Source of the DNA: Frankia umida
Lineage (GTDB): Bacteria; Actinomycetota; Actinomycetes; Frankiales; Frankiaceae
Assembly (NCBI RefSeq): GCF_023242945.1
Contig: NZ_JALKFT010000006.1
Location: 1-64,000 of the forward strand
DNA: 64,000 bases
Reading direction: 5' to 3'
Of the stretch, positions 43,096 through 51,824 are shown one piece after another; the first letter of the stretch is position 1, and each line of letters begins with the position of its first letter. The translations under genes were made by a program, and so were the position numbers. The notes below the pieces were generated by a model. That model was not told where the DNA came from and made no database searches. It was given only the letters and a program-made list of their open reading frames with translations.

Positions 43096-43986
43096 TCAGG
43101 CGCCTTCCCGCAGGTAGGTCGGCTCCTCGGGCGTTCGCGTCTCAGGAACCCGTCGCTGGTGGACGACGGAGGCCGCAGCGGCGAAATGCGGGCGGCGGGC
43201 CGGTGCGCGGCCCGGTGAGGCGGGGTTACGGCGCAGGCGACCCCATTCGGCGAGGATCGTGCGCAGAACGCGCAGGCCGTCGGAGAACGCGTTCAGGTTG
43301 CTGACGCCGTGCAGCCGATCGTGTTCGTAGCTGGGTACCTCGACGACGCGCAGGCCGGAGTGCGCGATGCGGATGTTGACCAGCGTCTCGACCTCGAACC
43401 CGTCGCCCCAGCGGCGCGGGCCGGGCTCACCGGATTCCAGTGCCAGCGCCGGCAGGCAGCGCCGCCAGAAGGCGTTGTAGCCGTAGCAGAGATCGGTGTA
43501 GCGGCAGTTGAACAGGACGTTGACGAAGCCGCTGAGCAGCCGGTTGCCGAGCTTGCGCAGCAGGGTCAGGTCGCTGCTGCCCCCACCGACCAGGGAGCGC
43601 GATCCTTTGGCGAAGTCCGCGCCGGCGACCAGCGCGCCGACGAACGCCGGGATCTCGGCCGGGTCGGCGGAGCCGTCCGCGTCCACCATGACGATGATGT
43701 CTCCGGTCGCCGCGGCGAATCCGCAGGCGAGAGCGTTGCCTTTACCTCGTCTGGTCTGGTGGACGATGACGACATCCCGGTGCAGCGAGCGGGCCGTTTC
43801 GACGGTGTCGTCGACGGAACGGCCGTCCACGATGATCACCTCGACGCCGGCCGGCAGCCTGGCGAACACATGCTGCAGGTTACGGGCCTCGTTCAGAGTT
43901 GGTATGACGACACTGATGGACGGGTTTGCGGGCAGGCCGAGCACATCTCCCCCTGAGGTACCGAGCTGCCGCATGAGGGCAGGCAT
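43096..43986 (-). CDS. GT2-family glycosyltransferase (DPM1-like)
   Basis: A 296-residue GT-A transferase. ISVVIPTLNEARNLQHVFARL, VDGRSVDDTVE, the DxD motif MVDADGSADPAEIP, FAKGSR and the SNLNAFSDGLRVLRTIL region match the polyprenyl-phosphate sugar synthase-like branch. No membrane helix follows, as in soluble DPM1-type enzymes. It is the first gene of module B, paralleling the GT2 gene that starts module A. The start at 43986 has a weak GGGGA site; ATG 43974 is another choice. The C-terminal ~45 residues are Arg/Ala-rich and unconserved. Confidence 0.87.
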   Translation of the reverse strand: MPALMRQLGTSGGDVLGLPANPSISVVIPTLNEARNLQHVFARLPAGVEVIIVDGRSVDDTVETARSLHRDVVIVHQTRRGKGNALACGFAAATGDIIVMVDADGSADPAEIPAFVGALVAGADFAKGSRSLVGGGSSDLTLLRKLGNRLLSGFVNVLFNCRYTDLCYGYNAFWRRCLPALALESGEPGPRRWGDGFEVETLVNIRIAHSGLRVVEVPSYEHDRLHGVSNLNAFSDGLRVLRTILAEWGRLRRNPASPGRAPARRPHFAAAASVVHQRRVPETRTPEEPTYLREGA

Positions 43987-44646
43987 GACAAAGCTTTTCC
44001 CCGCTCAGAACAGTTTCGGCGAGTCCATGTCCGGGTGTGGCGAGAAAGCAGACTGGGCTCCACTCGACGCCGGTGACCGACCGTGTGGCCGACGTCGGTG
44101 GTACTGGCCCGCGTTGGTTCTGGGAACCGGCCCGCGGTATGTTGCCCGATCCGGCCTGGAAGGCTCCTGCCGGTGTCGTCAGGCTACCTCATCGGGCGTG
44201 CCGAAGGGCTGGTTTTCGATCTCTTCTCCTGGTTGTAATGAATGTTTTTCCGAGTCGTCGTTTTTTCGGTCTTTCGGTGTCAGTTGGCATGCCGGAGCGA
44301 CACCTGGGATATCGGCCGGAACCGGGCCGGTGTCAGGGCATGGCGGTGTTCCTGCCTGTGGGCGGTGCGGGAACCGCTCGGTGGCCGCGCCGGAGGTCTC
44401 CCGGTGGCAACCCCGTCGATTCCACGATTCGCCGATTTCTGAGACAACCGTCGGCCGGCTGGAACTCGCCCGCCGGCTCGGCGGCGCGACCGGGGAGGAC
44501 CGAGGCCGCCCGGTCGGCGTCCGCTGGCGCAGCCATCGGCAGCACGGGACCGGCGCGTGGCCGTGGGTGTACGGGCTCACGGAAAAGGTGATCGACCAGC
44601 TGGTGGGCGCGACCGGTGGGCAGAACGGTGCCACCCGGAAATCACA
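43987..44646. other. Intergenic region upstream of module B
   Basis: 660 bases without a convincing gene; a plus-strand frame at 43508-44650 mostly shadows the GT2 gene. A locally AT-rich stretch with T-runs (44215-44285) could be the module B promoter region. It contains GGTTGTAATG (44231-44240), which recurs at 45861-45870 before the esterase gene. Confidence 0.45.
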
Positions 44647-45273
44647 CTAGGCCGGGGTGGCCTCCTGAAGGGCATCGGTCGTGGAAACGGTGCCAACAAC
44701 GGTGTTCGTCTTTACCGTGGCCTGGGCCGGGACATTCTCCTGGACGGGGCTGGACTGGAGGGAACGGATCTTCTTGGCCGGCACACCGGCGTAGAGACCA
44801 AAGTCCTCACAGTCCTTGGTGACGACGGAACCACCTGCAACCACAGTATGATCGCCGATCGTCACGCCGGGCATCACGACCGCCCGTGCACCGACCCAGC
44901 TGTGCGCGCCGACGCGGATAGGACCCTTCTCGAACACCTCTCGCTGGACTCCCATCGGGCCGATGGGGTGCCCCGAGGTGAGGAAGGTGGCCTGCGGGCC
45001 GACAATCGTGTGGTCGCCGATGTGCACCTCGGCCGAGTTGTCGATGAAGACGCCCCAGCCCAGGCCCACGTGCCGACCCAGATGCGCCCGATGGCCGAGT
45101 ACACAACGCGGGAATATCTCGGCGCTCTGCGTCTTCACGCCCCCCAGGCGATAGAGCAGGTAGCGAATCGGGCGTGGCGTCAGTACTGATCCACCGAGAA
45201 CGTTGACGATGAATCCCTGGGCGAGCATGCCCAGCTCCAGCCAGACCTGATAGCACAGGCGGCGTACTTTCAT
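44647..45273 (-). CDS. Hexapeptide-repeat O-acetyltransferase
   Basis: A 208-residue left-handed beta-helix acetyltransferase of the LacA/NodL/WcaF group. LGHRAHLGRHVGLGWGVFIDN, the catalytic-type histidine in FLTSGHPIGPMG, RVGAHSWVGARAVVMPGVTIGDHTVVAG and AGVPAKKIRS are visible. It is separate from the WbbJ-type enzyme of module B and probably acetylates another sugar. The first 40 residues form a helical region (VRRLCYQVWLELGMLAQGFIV). ATG 45273 was chosen because AGAGGGGG precedes it. It is transcribed alone, away from the esterase gene. Confidence 0.82.
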   Translation of the reverse strand: MKVRRLCYQVWLELGMLAQGFIVNVLGGSVLTPRPIRYLLYRLGGVKTQSAEIFPRCVLGHRAHLGRHVGLGWGVFIDNSAEVHIGDHTIVGPQATFLTSGHPIGPMGVQREVFEKGPIRVGAHSWVGARAVVMPGVTIGDHTVVAGGSVVTKDCEDFGLYAGVPAKKIRSLQSSPVQENVPAQATVKTNTVVGTVSTTDALQEATPA

Positions 45274-45916
45274 TCGAGCCCCCTCTAACCGTCTTTGACG
45301 GCCCCGTCCGGATGCTATCGCAGCCGGGTAGACCCATCCAGCAGATCTCACTTCCCGGCCAGAACGCGGTCAGCGCATGGTGTCTCTGTCGCCACCCGCG
45401 TGATCCCACCCGGCAGCGCACCGCCGGCATCGGATCGCACCGGCCGATGCTCTGGTCCGGCGCCCGGGATCCGAAATCCGCTGTATCGCATTCACCGAGG
45501 TGGGGGCGCTGCGGGCAATGACATGGCGGGCATGGCCCGGGTACTGGGGTGCATCCCTGGCGGGTGACGGATGCGTCCCGAAGGAGCAATCGAGGTGGCG
45601 ATGCGTTACCCGGAACCGAGCGCCGACCTGCGGGTGTGAGGTAGGACACGGTGCGGCGAATGCGTCGACGGATTGAATCGGCGGGGCGGCGGACCCGAGG
45701 ATTATCGGCTTCCTGACGGCGGGACGCCCGGTGTTCGCCGCCGGCCCGCTCCGCGGTCGGCGCGCTGTTCGTGGAGCTTGCGACATAAACAGGGTGACCA
45801 GGCTCTCCCCCGAGGTCAAGGTGAATATTCCATGGTTGTGGCCGCGCACCCGCTGGTTGCGGTTGTAATGTCACTGCCGCACACCACTCGCCGCGCATAT
45901 CGCATTTGGGGGGGAT
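45274..45916. other. Divergent intergenic region, acetyltransferase / esterase
   Basis: 643 bases between divergent genes. Open frames here are shadows with no recognisable features. Moderately AT-rich near 45770-45910, where the esterase promoter is expected; GGTTGTAATG at 45861-45870 lies 46 bases before the ATG. Confidence 0.4.
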
Positions 45917-47503
45917 ATGTCCGTCTTGAGGAGGTGGATTACCGTCGGGCTGGGTTTTTGCGTCGCGGTAACCGCCGCCGGCTGTTCGGGTGGCGGTGGG
46001 CGGGGTTCGTCGGGTTCGGGTCACGCCCTGTCCGGGCGGGAGACGGTGGCCACCGCGCAGGGCCCGGTGACCGGGCAGCGGACAGCGGGCGGTGGCACGT
46101 CCTTTCTCGGGGTTCCCTACGCGGCATCGCCGGTGGGTCGGTTGCGCTGGCAGCCACCGCGACCGGCACCGTCGCGGGCGGGTGTGCTGGCGGCGACCAG
46201 GGCCGGCCATGCCTGCCCGCAGCCGGACCTCGCCAACACCAGCGAGGACTGCCTGGTGCTGAACATCTACGTCCCACCCGGCGCGCGGGCGGACGCCTCC
46301 CACCTTCCGGTTCTGGTCTGGCTGTACGGGGGCGGCTTTCTGACCGGCCAGGGGACGGACGTGGACGGTGCGCGGCTGGCCGAACAGGGCCGGCTCATCG
46401 TCGTCGCGCCGAACTACCGACTGGGCGCGCTCGGTTTCCTGTCCCTGTCGAGGATGACCGAGTCCACCGCGGGGCCCGGCCCGGGCGACTTCGGCCTGCT
46501 CGACCAGCAGGCCGCCCTGCGCTGGGTGCGCGCCAACATCGTCGGGTTCGGCGGTGATCCTGCGCGGGTGACCCTGAGCGGGCAGTCGGCCGGCGGCGCG
46601 AGTGTGTGCGCCAATCTCGTGTCACCCAGCGCCGAGGGACTGTTCCAGCGTGCGGTCGCGCAGAGCGGCTGTGCCCAGCGGCTGCGCACCCGCGCCGAGT
46701 CGGACGCGCAGGGCGCCACGTTGGCCGCCGCCGTGGGATGCGCGCAGCCCGCGACCCAGCTGGAGTGCCTGCGGGGGACACCGGCGGACCAGCTGGTCGC
46801 CGCCGCGAACACCCGTCGTTCTCGACTCTCCTGGGAACCGGCCGTGGGTGGCACCACGCTGCCGACGCCGATCCTCGCCGGTCTCGCCCGGCTGACCAGG
46901 CGGGTACCCGTCCTGGTCGGCACCAATCGGGACGAGGGTGGCGTCTTCGTGGTCCCAAGCTACGACTCCACCAGTAAGCCGCTCTCCGAAGCCGGCTACC
47001 AGGCGGCACTGACCGCGCAGTTCGGCGCGGCGGCCACCACCGTGGCCACGGCGTACGCCGCTGGGCCCGGAGTCTCCCCGGGGCTCGCGTTGGCCCGGGC
47101 GATCGGCGACAGCCGGTTCAGCTGCCGTGGCCTGAGCGCGGCCGACCTGCTGGCTCGGGCCGTCCCCACCTACGCGTACGAGTTCGTCGACACGGACGCG
47201 CCGGGGCGCCTGAGCGCCACCGCGCCTTTCCCCCTGGGGGCGTATCACGGTGCGGAGATCCAGTACGTCTTTCCGCGGGCGGATTCCGCGCTCACCGGCG
47301 AGCATGCCGCCCTGTCCGAGACGATGATCAGATATTGGGCGGCGTTCGCCGCGGATGGCGATCCGAACACCGCGGGCGCGGCGTCCTGGCCCACCTATGT
47401 CAGCGGTTCGGGGCGCTTCCAGTCGCTGGACCCGGCGGGTATCCGCACGACCACGAGTTTCGCCGCGGACCACCACTGTGATTTCTGGAAGCAGGTGGCC
47501 TGA
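45917..47503 (+). CDS. Type B carboxylesterase lipoprotein
   Basis: A 528-residue alpha/beta hydrolase of the cholinesterase/carboxylesterase family. The N terminus has a signal segment ending in the lipobox AAGC, so it is probably a lipoprotein outside the cell. GGGTSFLGVPYAASPVGRLRW and SEDCLVLNIYVP are family signatures, WLYGGGF is the oxyanion hole, and Ser224 in GQSAGGAS is the nucleophile. The acid lies in GTNRDEG and the histidine in LGAYHGAEIQYVF. It could hydrolyse acyl or acetyl esters, perhaps on the local glycan (inference). ATG 45917 follows a G-rich site. Confidence 0.9.
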   Translation: MSVLRRWITVGLGFCVAVTAAGCSGGGGRGSSGSGHALSGRETVATAQGPVTGQRTAGGGTSFLGVPYAASPVGRLRWQPPRPAPSRAGVLAATRAGHACPQPDLANTSEDCLVLNIYVPPGARADASHLPVLVWLYGGGFLTGQGTDVDGARLAEQGRLIVVAPNYRLGALGFLSLSRMTESTAGPGPGDFGLLDQQAALRWVRANIVGFGGDPARVTLSGQSAGGASVCANLVSPSAEGLFQRAVAQSGCAQRLRTRAESDAQGATLAAAVGCAQPATQLECLRGTPADQLVAAANTRRSRLSWEPAVGGTTLPTPILAGLARLTRRVPVLVGTNRDEGGVFVVPSYDSTSKPLSEAGYQAALTAQFGAAATTVATAYAAGPGVSPGLALARAIGDSRFSCRGLSAADLLARAVPTYAYEFVDTDAPGRLSATAPFPLGAYHGAEIQYVFPRADSALTGEHAALSETMIRYWAAFAADGDPNTAGAASWPTYVSGSGRFQSLDPAGIRTTTSFAADHHCDFWKQVA

Positions 47504-47714
47504 ATCGAGGTGGCCGGCGGTGTCCGAACGTCGGGCCGGACGGGGTACCCGCGTGGAAGCGACCAGGAAACAGTTATATTCAGATATCCAGCATTGAACT
47601 ATGGACGATAAACGTGGCGCGATGGATCGTCATGTCGGGAGTTCCCACTGTTACTCTCAGAACCGGGGGGGACCGGTCGACGATCAGTGAATCCGTCCTT
47701 GTACGGGGGTCCCC

Positions 47715-49316
47715 ATGGTCAGGCATCGGCGCGCCAGGCGCCGCTCACTTCGAAGCCCGCTCCTAGCGTTCACCACCGTTCTGGCCCTTCTCGGCACCGG
47801 ATATTTTGTACTGTTTCGACCCGATGCTGACCAGCCCGATCGCCTGGTCGCCTCGGACGCGTTCTCCTGCGTGACCGACGACGACGGCGTCTGCTGGGTA
47901 CCGCATCAACTCGGCTCGCTTCCCGCCACCGCCACCGCCGAGGTGAAGACCGGTGGGGCGGCACCGGCGCCCGCGTCAGGCGGACCATCCGGTTCGACGT
48001 CGACGGTGGCGGATACCACCAGGCCAGAGCCGCTGTTCGCCGCACCGGCGCAGCTGCAGCTCGGGCGGATCAAGCTGTTGTTCCTGGCTCCGGACGGGCG
48101 ACCCTACCGGCATGGGCGCCTGCACGGCCGATATTTCGTCTACCGAAAGTGCCCGACCGCACTCGGCACGTGGTGTCGGCCGGGGGCGCGGCCGCCGGTG
48201 ACCGGGGTGACGCCGACGCCGTCACCGGCACAGCCGATCCCGTCGGGGCCCTCGAGGCCAGGGGGACCGGTACCGGTGACGCCAGGCGGTGGTACCGGCT
48301 CACCGCCGGTCTCCCCGGCTCCGACAGCGCCACGGCCGATACCCAGTGTGGGCTCGGGCGGGCAGCCGACGCCAACCCCGCCGACGCCAACCCCGCCGAC
48401 GCCAACCCCGCCGACGCCAACCCCGCCGACGCCAACCCCGCCGTTGCCAACCCTGGTGACGCCAGTGACGCCGACGCCGGTGGGTCCGCCCACGGTGGTG
48501 GGGCCGACGACACGCCCCTCGGCCACTCCCACCAGGCCGGTGCCGGTTCCGACGCGGCCCGCCGAACCCGTCCCCGGGGGCGGCGCGAACCTGCGGTTCG
48601 CCGACGAGTTCGGCGGACTGGCGGGTGCCGCTCCCGATTCGGCCGTGTGGTCACCCACAGTCGGCGATCGATGGGGAGTGAACGAGGTCCAGTGCTACAC
48701 GGCGAGCCCGAACAACATCCGGCTGGACGGCTCGGGGCATCTGCTGCTGTCCGCGAACCGCGAGCCTTCCTGCAAGGGACGGTCGTACTCGTCCGGGCGG
48801 GTCGAGACACGTGGGAAACAGGCCTGGAAGTACGGGTACTTCGAGGTCCGGGCGAAGCTGCCCACCGGCGCTGGAATGTTTCCGGCGATCTGGATGCTCG
48901 GCCCCAACGGAGTCACCGAGTGGCCCCGGTCCGGCGAGACCGACATAGTCGAGATCATCTCCAGTAGGCCCGGCACTGTTCACACGAACGTCCATGGGAT
49001 CGATGCCGAGGGTGCGCACTGGGAGGCCGGCTGGAGCGGCACCGGGCGAAGTCTCGACTACGCCGGAGCGGTCAGCGACACCTTCCACACCTATGGTCTG
49101 GACTGGACGGCGACCGGCCTGCGGTTCTACTTCGACGACAGGCTGATTCGCACGTTGTCGCGAGGTGATGTTCCGGTCTGGCTGTGGGATCAGCCCTTCT
49201 ACATGATTCTGAACGCGGCGGTCGGCAGCTACGGCGGCTCACCTGACGCGGGGGCCTTCCCGCAGACCATGACGGTCGACTACGTGCGGGTCTACTCGTC
49301 GAAGCCGACAGCCTGA
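47715..49316 (+). CDS. Exported GH16-family glycanase with Pro/Thr linker
   Basis: A 533-residue enzyme. An Arg-rich N terminus and one hydrophobic helix (LLAFTTVLALLGTGYFVLF, residues ~16-34) act as signal anchor. A ~100-residue region of unknown type follows, with cysteine pairs (FSCVTDDDGVCW and KCPTALGTWC). About residues 216-245 are PTPTPP repeats from a 15-base unit repeated about five times (48366-48440). The C-terminal GH16 domain has E408-T-D-I-V-E413, the ExDxxE catalytic signature (nucleophile E408, acid/base E413). GH16 enzymes cleave beta-1,3/1,4-glucans or galactans, so it may process the exported glycan. Start ATG 47715 has GGGGG upstream. Confidence 0.87.
   Translation: MVRHRRARRRSLRSPLLAFTTVLALLGTGYFVLFRPDADQPDRLVASDAFSCVTDDDGVCWVPHQLGSLPATATAEVKTGGAAPAPASGGPSGSTSTVADTTRPEPLFAAPAQLQLGRIKLLFLAPDGRPYRHGRLHGRYFVYRKCPTALGTWCRPGARPPVTGVTPTPSPAQPIPSGPSRPGGPVPVTPGGGTGSPPVSPAPTAPRPIPSVGSGGQPTPTPPTPTPPTPTPPTPTPPTPTPPLPTLVTPVTPTPVGPPTVVGPTTRPSATPTRPVPVPTRPAEPVPGGGANLRFADEFGGLAGAAPDSAVWSPTVGDRWGVNEVQCYTASPNNIRLDGSGHLLLSANREPSCKGRSYSSGRVETRGKQAWKYGYFEVRAKLPTGAGMFPAIWMLGPNGVTEWPRSGETDIVEIISSRPGTVHTNVHGIDAEGAHWEAGWSGTGRSLDYAGAVSDTFHTYGLDWTATGLRFYFDDRLIRTLSRGDVPVWLWDQPFYMILNAAVGSYGGSPDAGAFPQTMTVDYVRVYSSKPTA
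48366..48440 (+). repeat. 15-bp coding repeat of the GH16 linker
   Basis: Five near-perfect copies of a 15-base unit (ccgccgacgccaacc) encode the PTPTPP linker between the N-terminal region and the GH16 domain. In-phase units allow linker length variation. Confidence 0.85.
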
Positions 49317-49336
49317 CCCGCCTGACCCGGGCTGAT

Positions 49337-49349
49337 CCGGCCTGGCCGG
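49337..49349. terminator. Short hairpin between convergent GH16 and HpaB-like genes
   Basis: CCGGC and GCCGG arms with a 3-base loop in the 56-base gap between two convergent stops. It could end transcription from both sides, but it is short. Confidence 0.25.
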
Positions 49350-49372
49350 CGCCGCGGATGTGCGGTTGGGAT

Positions 49373-50815
49373 CTAACGTTCGGTTGCCTCAAGAACGGAA
49401 CCCAGCAGCGGGAAGGTCGAGGAACGTGCGGCCATCTTCTGTGCGAGGGTGAGGAAACGGCCCGAGGAGCCGAGGTAGAACCGCTCGTACAGTTCGGCGC
49501 GACCGCCGAAGCTGCTGCCGACGAAATCCCAGGCGAGTCGGAACAGCGCGATCCGGTCCTTCGCCGGCAGGCCGTTGGCGCCCTGGTAGTAAAGGTCGAT
49601 CAGGGGGCGCAGTTCGGCGTTGTCGAGTTCGGACCAGGCCGGTGTCGCCAACAGGCTGTGGCTGCCCAGGACTTTGATGATCTCGTTGACGCGGGGGAAC
49701 CACCTGGGCAGGGTCGGGCGCAGGGCGGCGAACGGTGGTTCGGCTGGAAGCCAGGTGCCCGAGCCCCATTCGTGGGCGCCGGCCTCGGCGGCCAGCAGTG
49801 CCGACCGGGTGAGTTCCAGATAGGTCCAGATCTCGCCGAGCATCTCGGTGGTCGCCGGGGACGAGTTGTTGACGGCCGCCGCCATCCGGGTCGCGAGTTC
49901 CCAGGCGAACTGAAGTTTGGTGACCGCCCGTATCGTCGTCTGCTGCATGATGTTCGGGGTCCACCCCGACCGCTGCATGACGCGGTTGTACAGGTCGACG
50001 TTGCCGTCCAGGAAAACGCGTTCGCGGGGTACCTCGACGTCGTCGAAGATGACGACGGCGTCCTGCTCGTCGAACCGGCTGGACAGCGGCTGGTCCGCCG
50101 GGCACGGCGAGGAGTAGCTGTCGCGGCACAGCAGTCGCAGCCCCGGTGTCGACATTGGTATGGCGAAGATGACCGCGTATTTCTCGTCGCCCTCGGCCAG
50201 CGGGTAGCCGGGGTAGACGAACATCTCGTCCGCGAACGGGGCGAGGGTCGCCAGCGCCCGCGCGCCGCGCACGAGGATGCCCCTGGAGGTGTCGGCCACC
50301 TTGTGGACGACGATGTCCCCGCCACCGGCGGCGGTCTCCGGCTGGGATCGGTCCACGGTGGGATTGACGATGGCGTGGGTGAGCGCCCAGTCGTTCAGCA
50401 TGGCCTCGCGCTGGTAGGCGACGAGGTTGGCGGTGCCCTCCTCGTTGCCGTCCCGACCCCAGACGTCCGGCCGGCCGGCGAAACCGGCGAGGGTGACGTT
50501 GACATAGTCGGGGCTGCGCCCCATGAGACCGAGCGTGCGTTCGGCTATGCAGGCCAGCGCATCGTGCCGGGTTGCCAGATCGGCGGCCGACCGCGGAATG
50601 AGATGGGTGACGGGAACCTGCTCGCCGGAAACCGGATCCAGGCGCAGGAGCTTTTCCGGATGATCGAAATGAAGGTCGTAAAGGCGGGCCAGTGTGGTGG
50701 CCGCACCAGCGGTTCGCGGGTCGTTCGCGACGTCTTTGATGCGCTCCCCGCCGAGCCACACCTCACGATCGTCAGTAAGCCCGTCAAGATAGTCTTTTCC
50801 GGATCGTGCGCCCAT
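49373..50815 (-). CDS. HpaB-type FADH2-dependent aromatic hydroxylase
   Basis: A 480-residue member of the 4-hydroxyphenylacetate 3-hydroxylase (HpaB) family, acyl-CoA-dehydrogenase-like fold. Landmarks are SGKDYLDGLTDDREVWLGGERI at the N terminus, RSPDYVNVTLAGF, DTSRGILVRGARALATLAPFADE, FDDVEVPRERVFLDG and LYYQGANGLPAKDRI. These enzymes ortho-hydroxylate phenols to catechols using FADH2 from a separate reductase. The length (480-520 usual) fits ATG 50815; the longer frame is unconserved. No reductase is adjacent. A methyltransferase of catechol-O-methyltransferase-like type lies 2.6 kb away, so hydroxylation followed by methylation is conceivable (inference). Confidence 0.85.
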   Translation of the reverse strand: MGARSGKDYLDGLTDDREVWLGGERIKDVANDPRTAGAATTLARLYDLHFDHPEKLLRLDPVSGEQVPVTHLIPRSAADLATRHDALACIAERTLGLMGRSPDYVNVTLAGFAGRPDVWGRDGNEEGTANLVAYQREAMLNDWALTHAIVNPTVDRSQPETAAGGGDIVVHKVADTSRGILVRGARALATLAPFADEMFVYPGYPLAEGDEKYAVIFAIPMSTPGLRLLCRDSYSSPCPADQPLSSRFDEQDAVVIFDDVEVPRERVFLDGNVDLYNRVMQRSGWTPNIMQQTTIRAVTKLQFAWELATRMAAAVNNSSPATTEMLGEIWTYLELTRSALLAAEAGAHEWGSGTWLPAEPPFAALRPTLPRWFPRVNEIIKVLGSHSLLATPAWSELDNAELRPLIDLYYQGANGLPAKDRIALFRLAWDFVGSSFGGRAELYERFYLGSSGRFLTLAQKMAARSSTFPLLGSVLEATER

Positions 50816-51089
50816 CTCCCCGTGTCCCCCCGGACCTGGTTGGTGGCCTGATGTCGTACCAGTGACCCTGGAATCAATGTGCCGGGACCGCGGACCGCGC
50901 AGTGGCATGCCTGTTGCTTCGCAAGAGTAGCGGAGTTCGACCCCCCTTGAGGTGTCGATGAGATTTTGGTGGGAAAAGTGAAAGAGGCGAAAAGGGACAT
51001 ACAAGGGCAAAGATGTTTGCCGATCGATATTGCTGCCAGAATTGCTGCCAGAAATTCGGGATGTCCCGGGTCAGCCGGGGTCGAACACA

Positions 51090-51095
51090 TAACGT
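51090..51095 (+). promoter_or_regulatory. TAACGT -10-like box before the response regulator gene
   Basis: TAACGT is six bases before ATG 51102 and no ribosome binding site intervenes, as in the other putative leaderless genes. Confidence 0.45.
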
Positions 51096-51101
51096 TGCCC
51101 C

Positions 51102-51824
51102 ATGGTGCGGTCGGCGGCGGCGCGCGTTCTGGTGGTCGAGGACGACGTGTCCCTGGGGCGTCTGCTGACAAGAAGTCTGCGTCGTGCCGGTTACACCGCG
51201 ATCCTCGTGGCTGATGGCGCGTCCGCCCTCGAACAGGCGGCGTCGACGGACCCGCCCGATCTCGTGTTGCTGGATCTCGGCCTGCCGGATCTGGACGGTA
51301 ACGACGTCTGCCGGCGCATGCGCGGTCTGACCGACAGCCCGGTCATCGTCATCACGGCCCGCGCGGAGGAGGCGGACCGTGTCCGCGCCCTCGACCTCGG
51401 TGCCGACGACTATCTGGTCAAGCCGTTCGGGCTGGCCGAACTGCTGGCGCGGATACGGGCGGTGCGTCGTCGGGCGGTCCGGGCCACGGCGGCCGCGGCC
51501 AGCGGGAACGAGATCCTGCGCCACGGCCCGATCGCGGTGGACCTGCGCAGCCGGCAGGTTCATCTGAACGGACGTCCGGTCGCGCTGACGGCCAAGGAGT
51601 TCGACCTGCTGGCGTGCCTCGCCCACGATCCCGGTCGGGCGCTGCGTCGGGAGGAGATCCTCGCCGCGGTGTGGGGCGAGTGGTTCGGCTCCTCGCGGGC
51701 CCTCGACGTCCATGTCGGGGCGTTGCGGCGCAAGCTCGGCCCCGGGCGGTACATCGAGACCGTGTACGGCGTCGGGTTCCGCCTGGTCGACCCCACGACC
51801 GCGCCCACCGGCGGCCACCGGTGA
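51102..51824 (+). CDS. OmpR/PhoB-family response regulator
   Basis: A 240-residue two-domain regulator. The receiver (residues ~8-120) has acidic EDD, phosphoacceptor D58 in VLLDLGLPD, Thr in VIVITARAE and Lys in DYLVKPFG. The C-terminal winged helix (residues ~140-232) has LTAKEFDLLACLAHDPGRALRREEIL and the recognition-helix region ALDVHVGALRRKLG followed by the wing YIETVYGVGFRL. It should bind DNA as a dimer when phosphorylated by the kinase encoded next. Targets may include the divergent hpaB-like gene, 286 bases away. The kinase start overlaps its stop (GTGA). Confidence 0.93.
   Translation: MVRSAAARVLVVEDDVSLGRLLTRSLRRAGYTAILVADGASALEQAASTDPPDLVLLDLGLPDLDGNDVCRRMRGLTDSPVIVITARAEEADRVRALDLGADDYLVKPFGLAELLARIRAVRRRAVRATAAAASGNEILRHGPIAVDLRSRQVHLNGRPVALTAKEFDLLACLAHDPGRALRREEILAAVWGEWFGSSRALDVHVGALRRKLGPGRYIETVYGVGFRLVDPTTAPTGGHR

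Noticed and set aside
41584..43218. Plus-strand 544-codon frame
   Set aside because: It mirrors the GT4 gene on the minus strand, which has all family motifs; the plus translation is Gly/Arg/His-rich without motifs.
43508..44650. 380-codon plus frame over the module B promoter
   Set aside because: Half of it is antisense to the GT2 gene and the rest has no family features.
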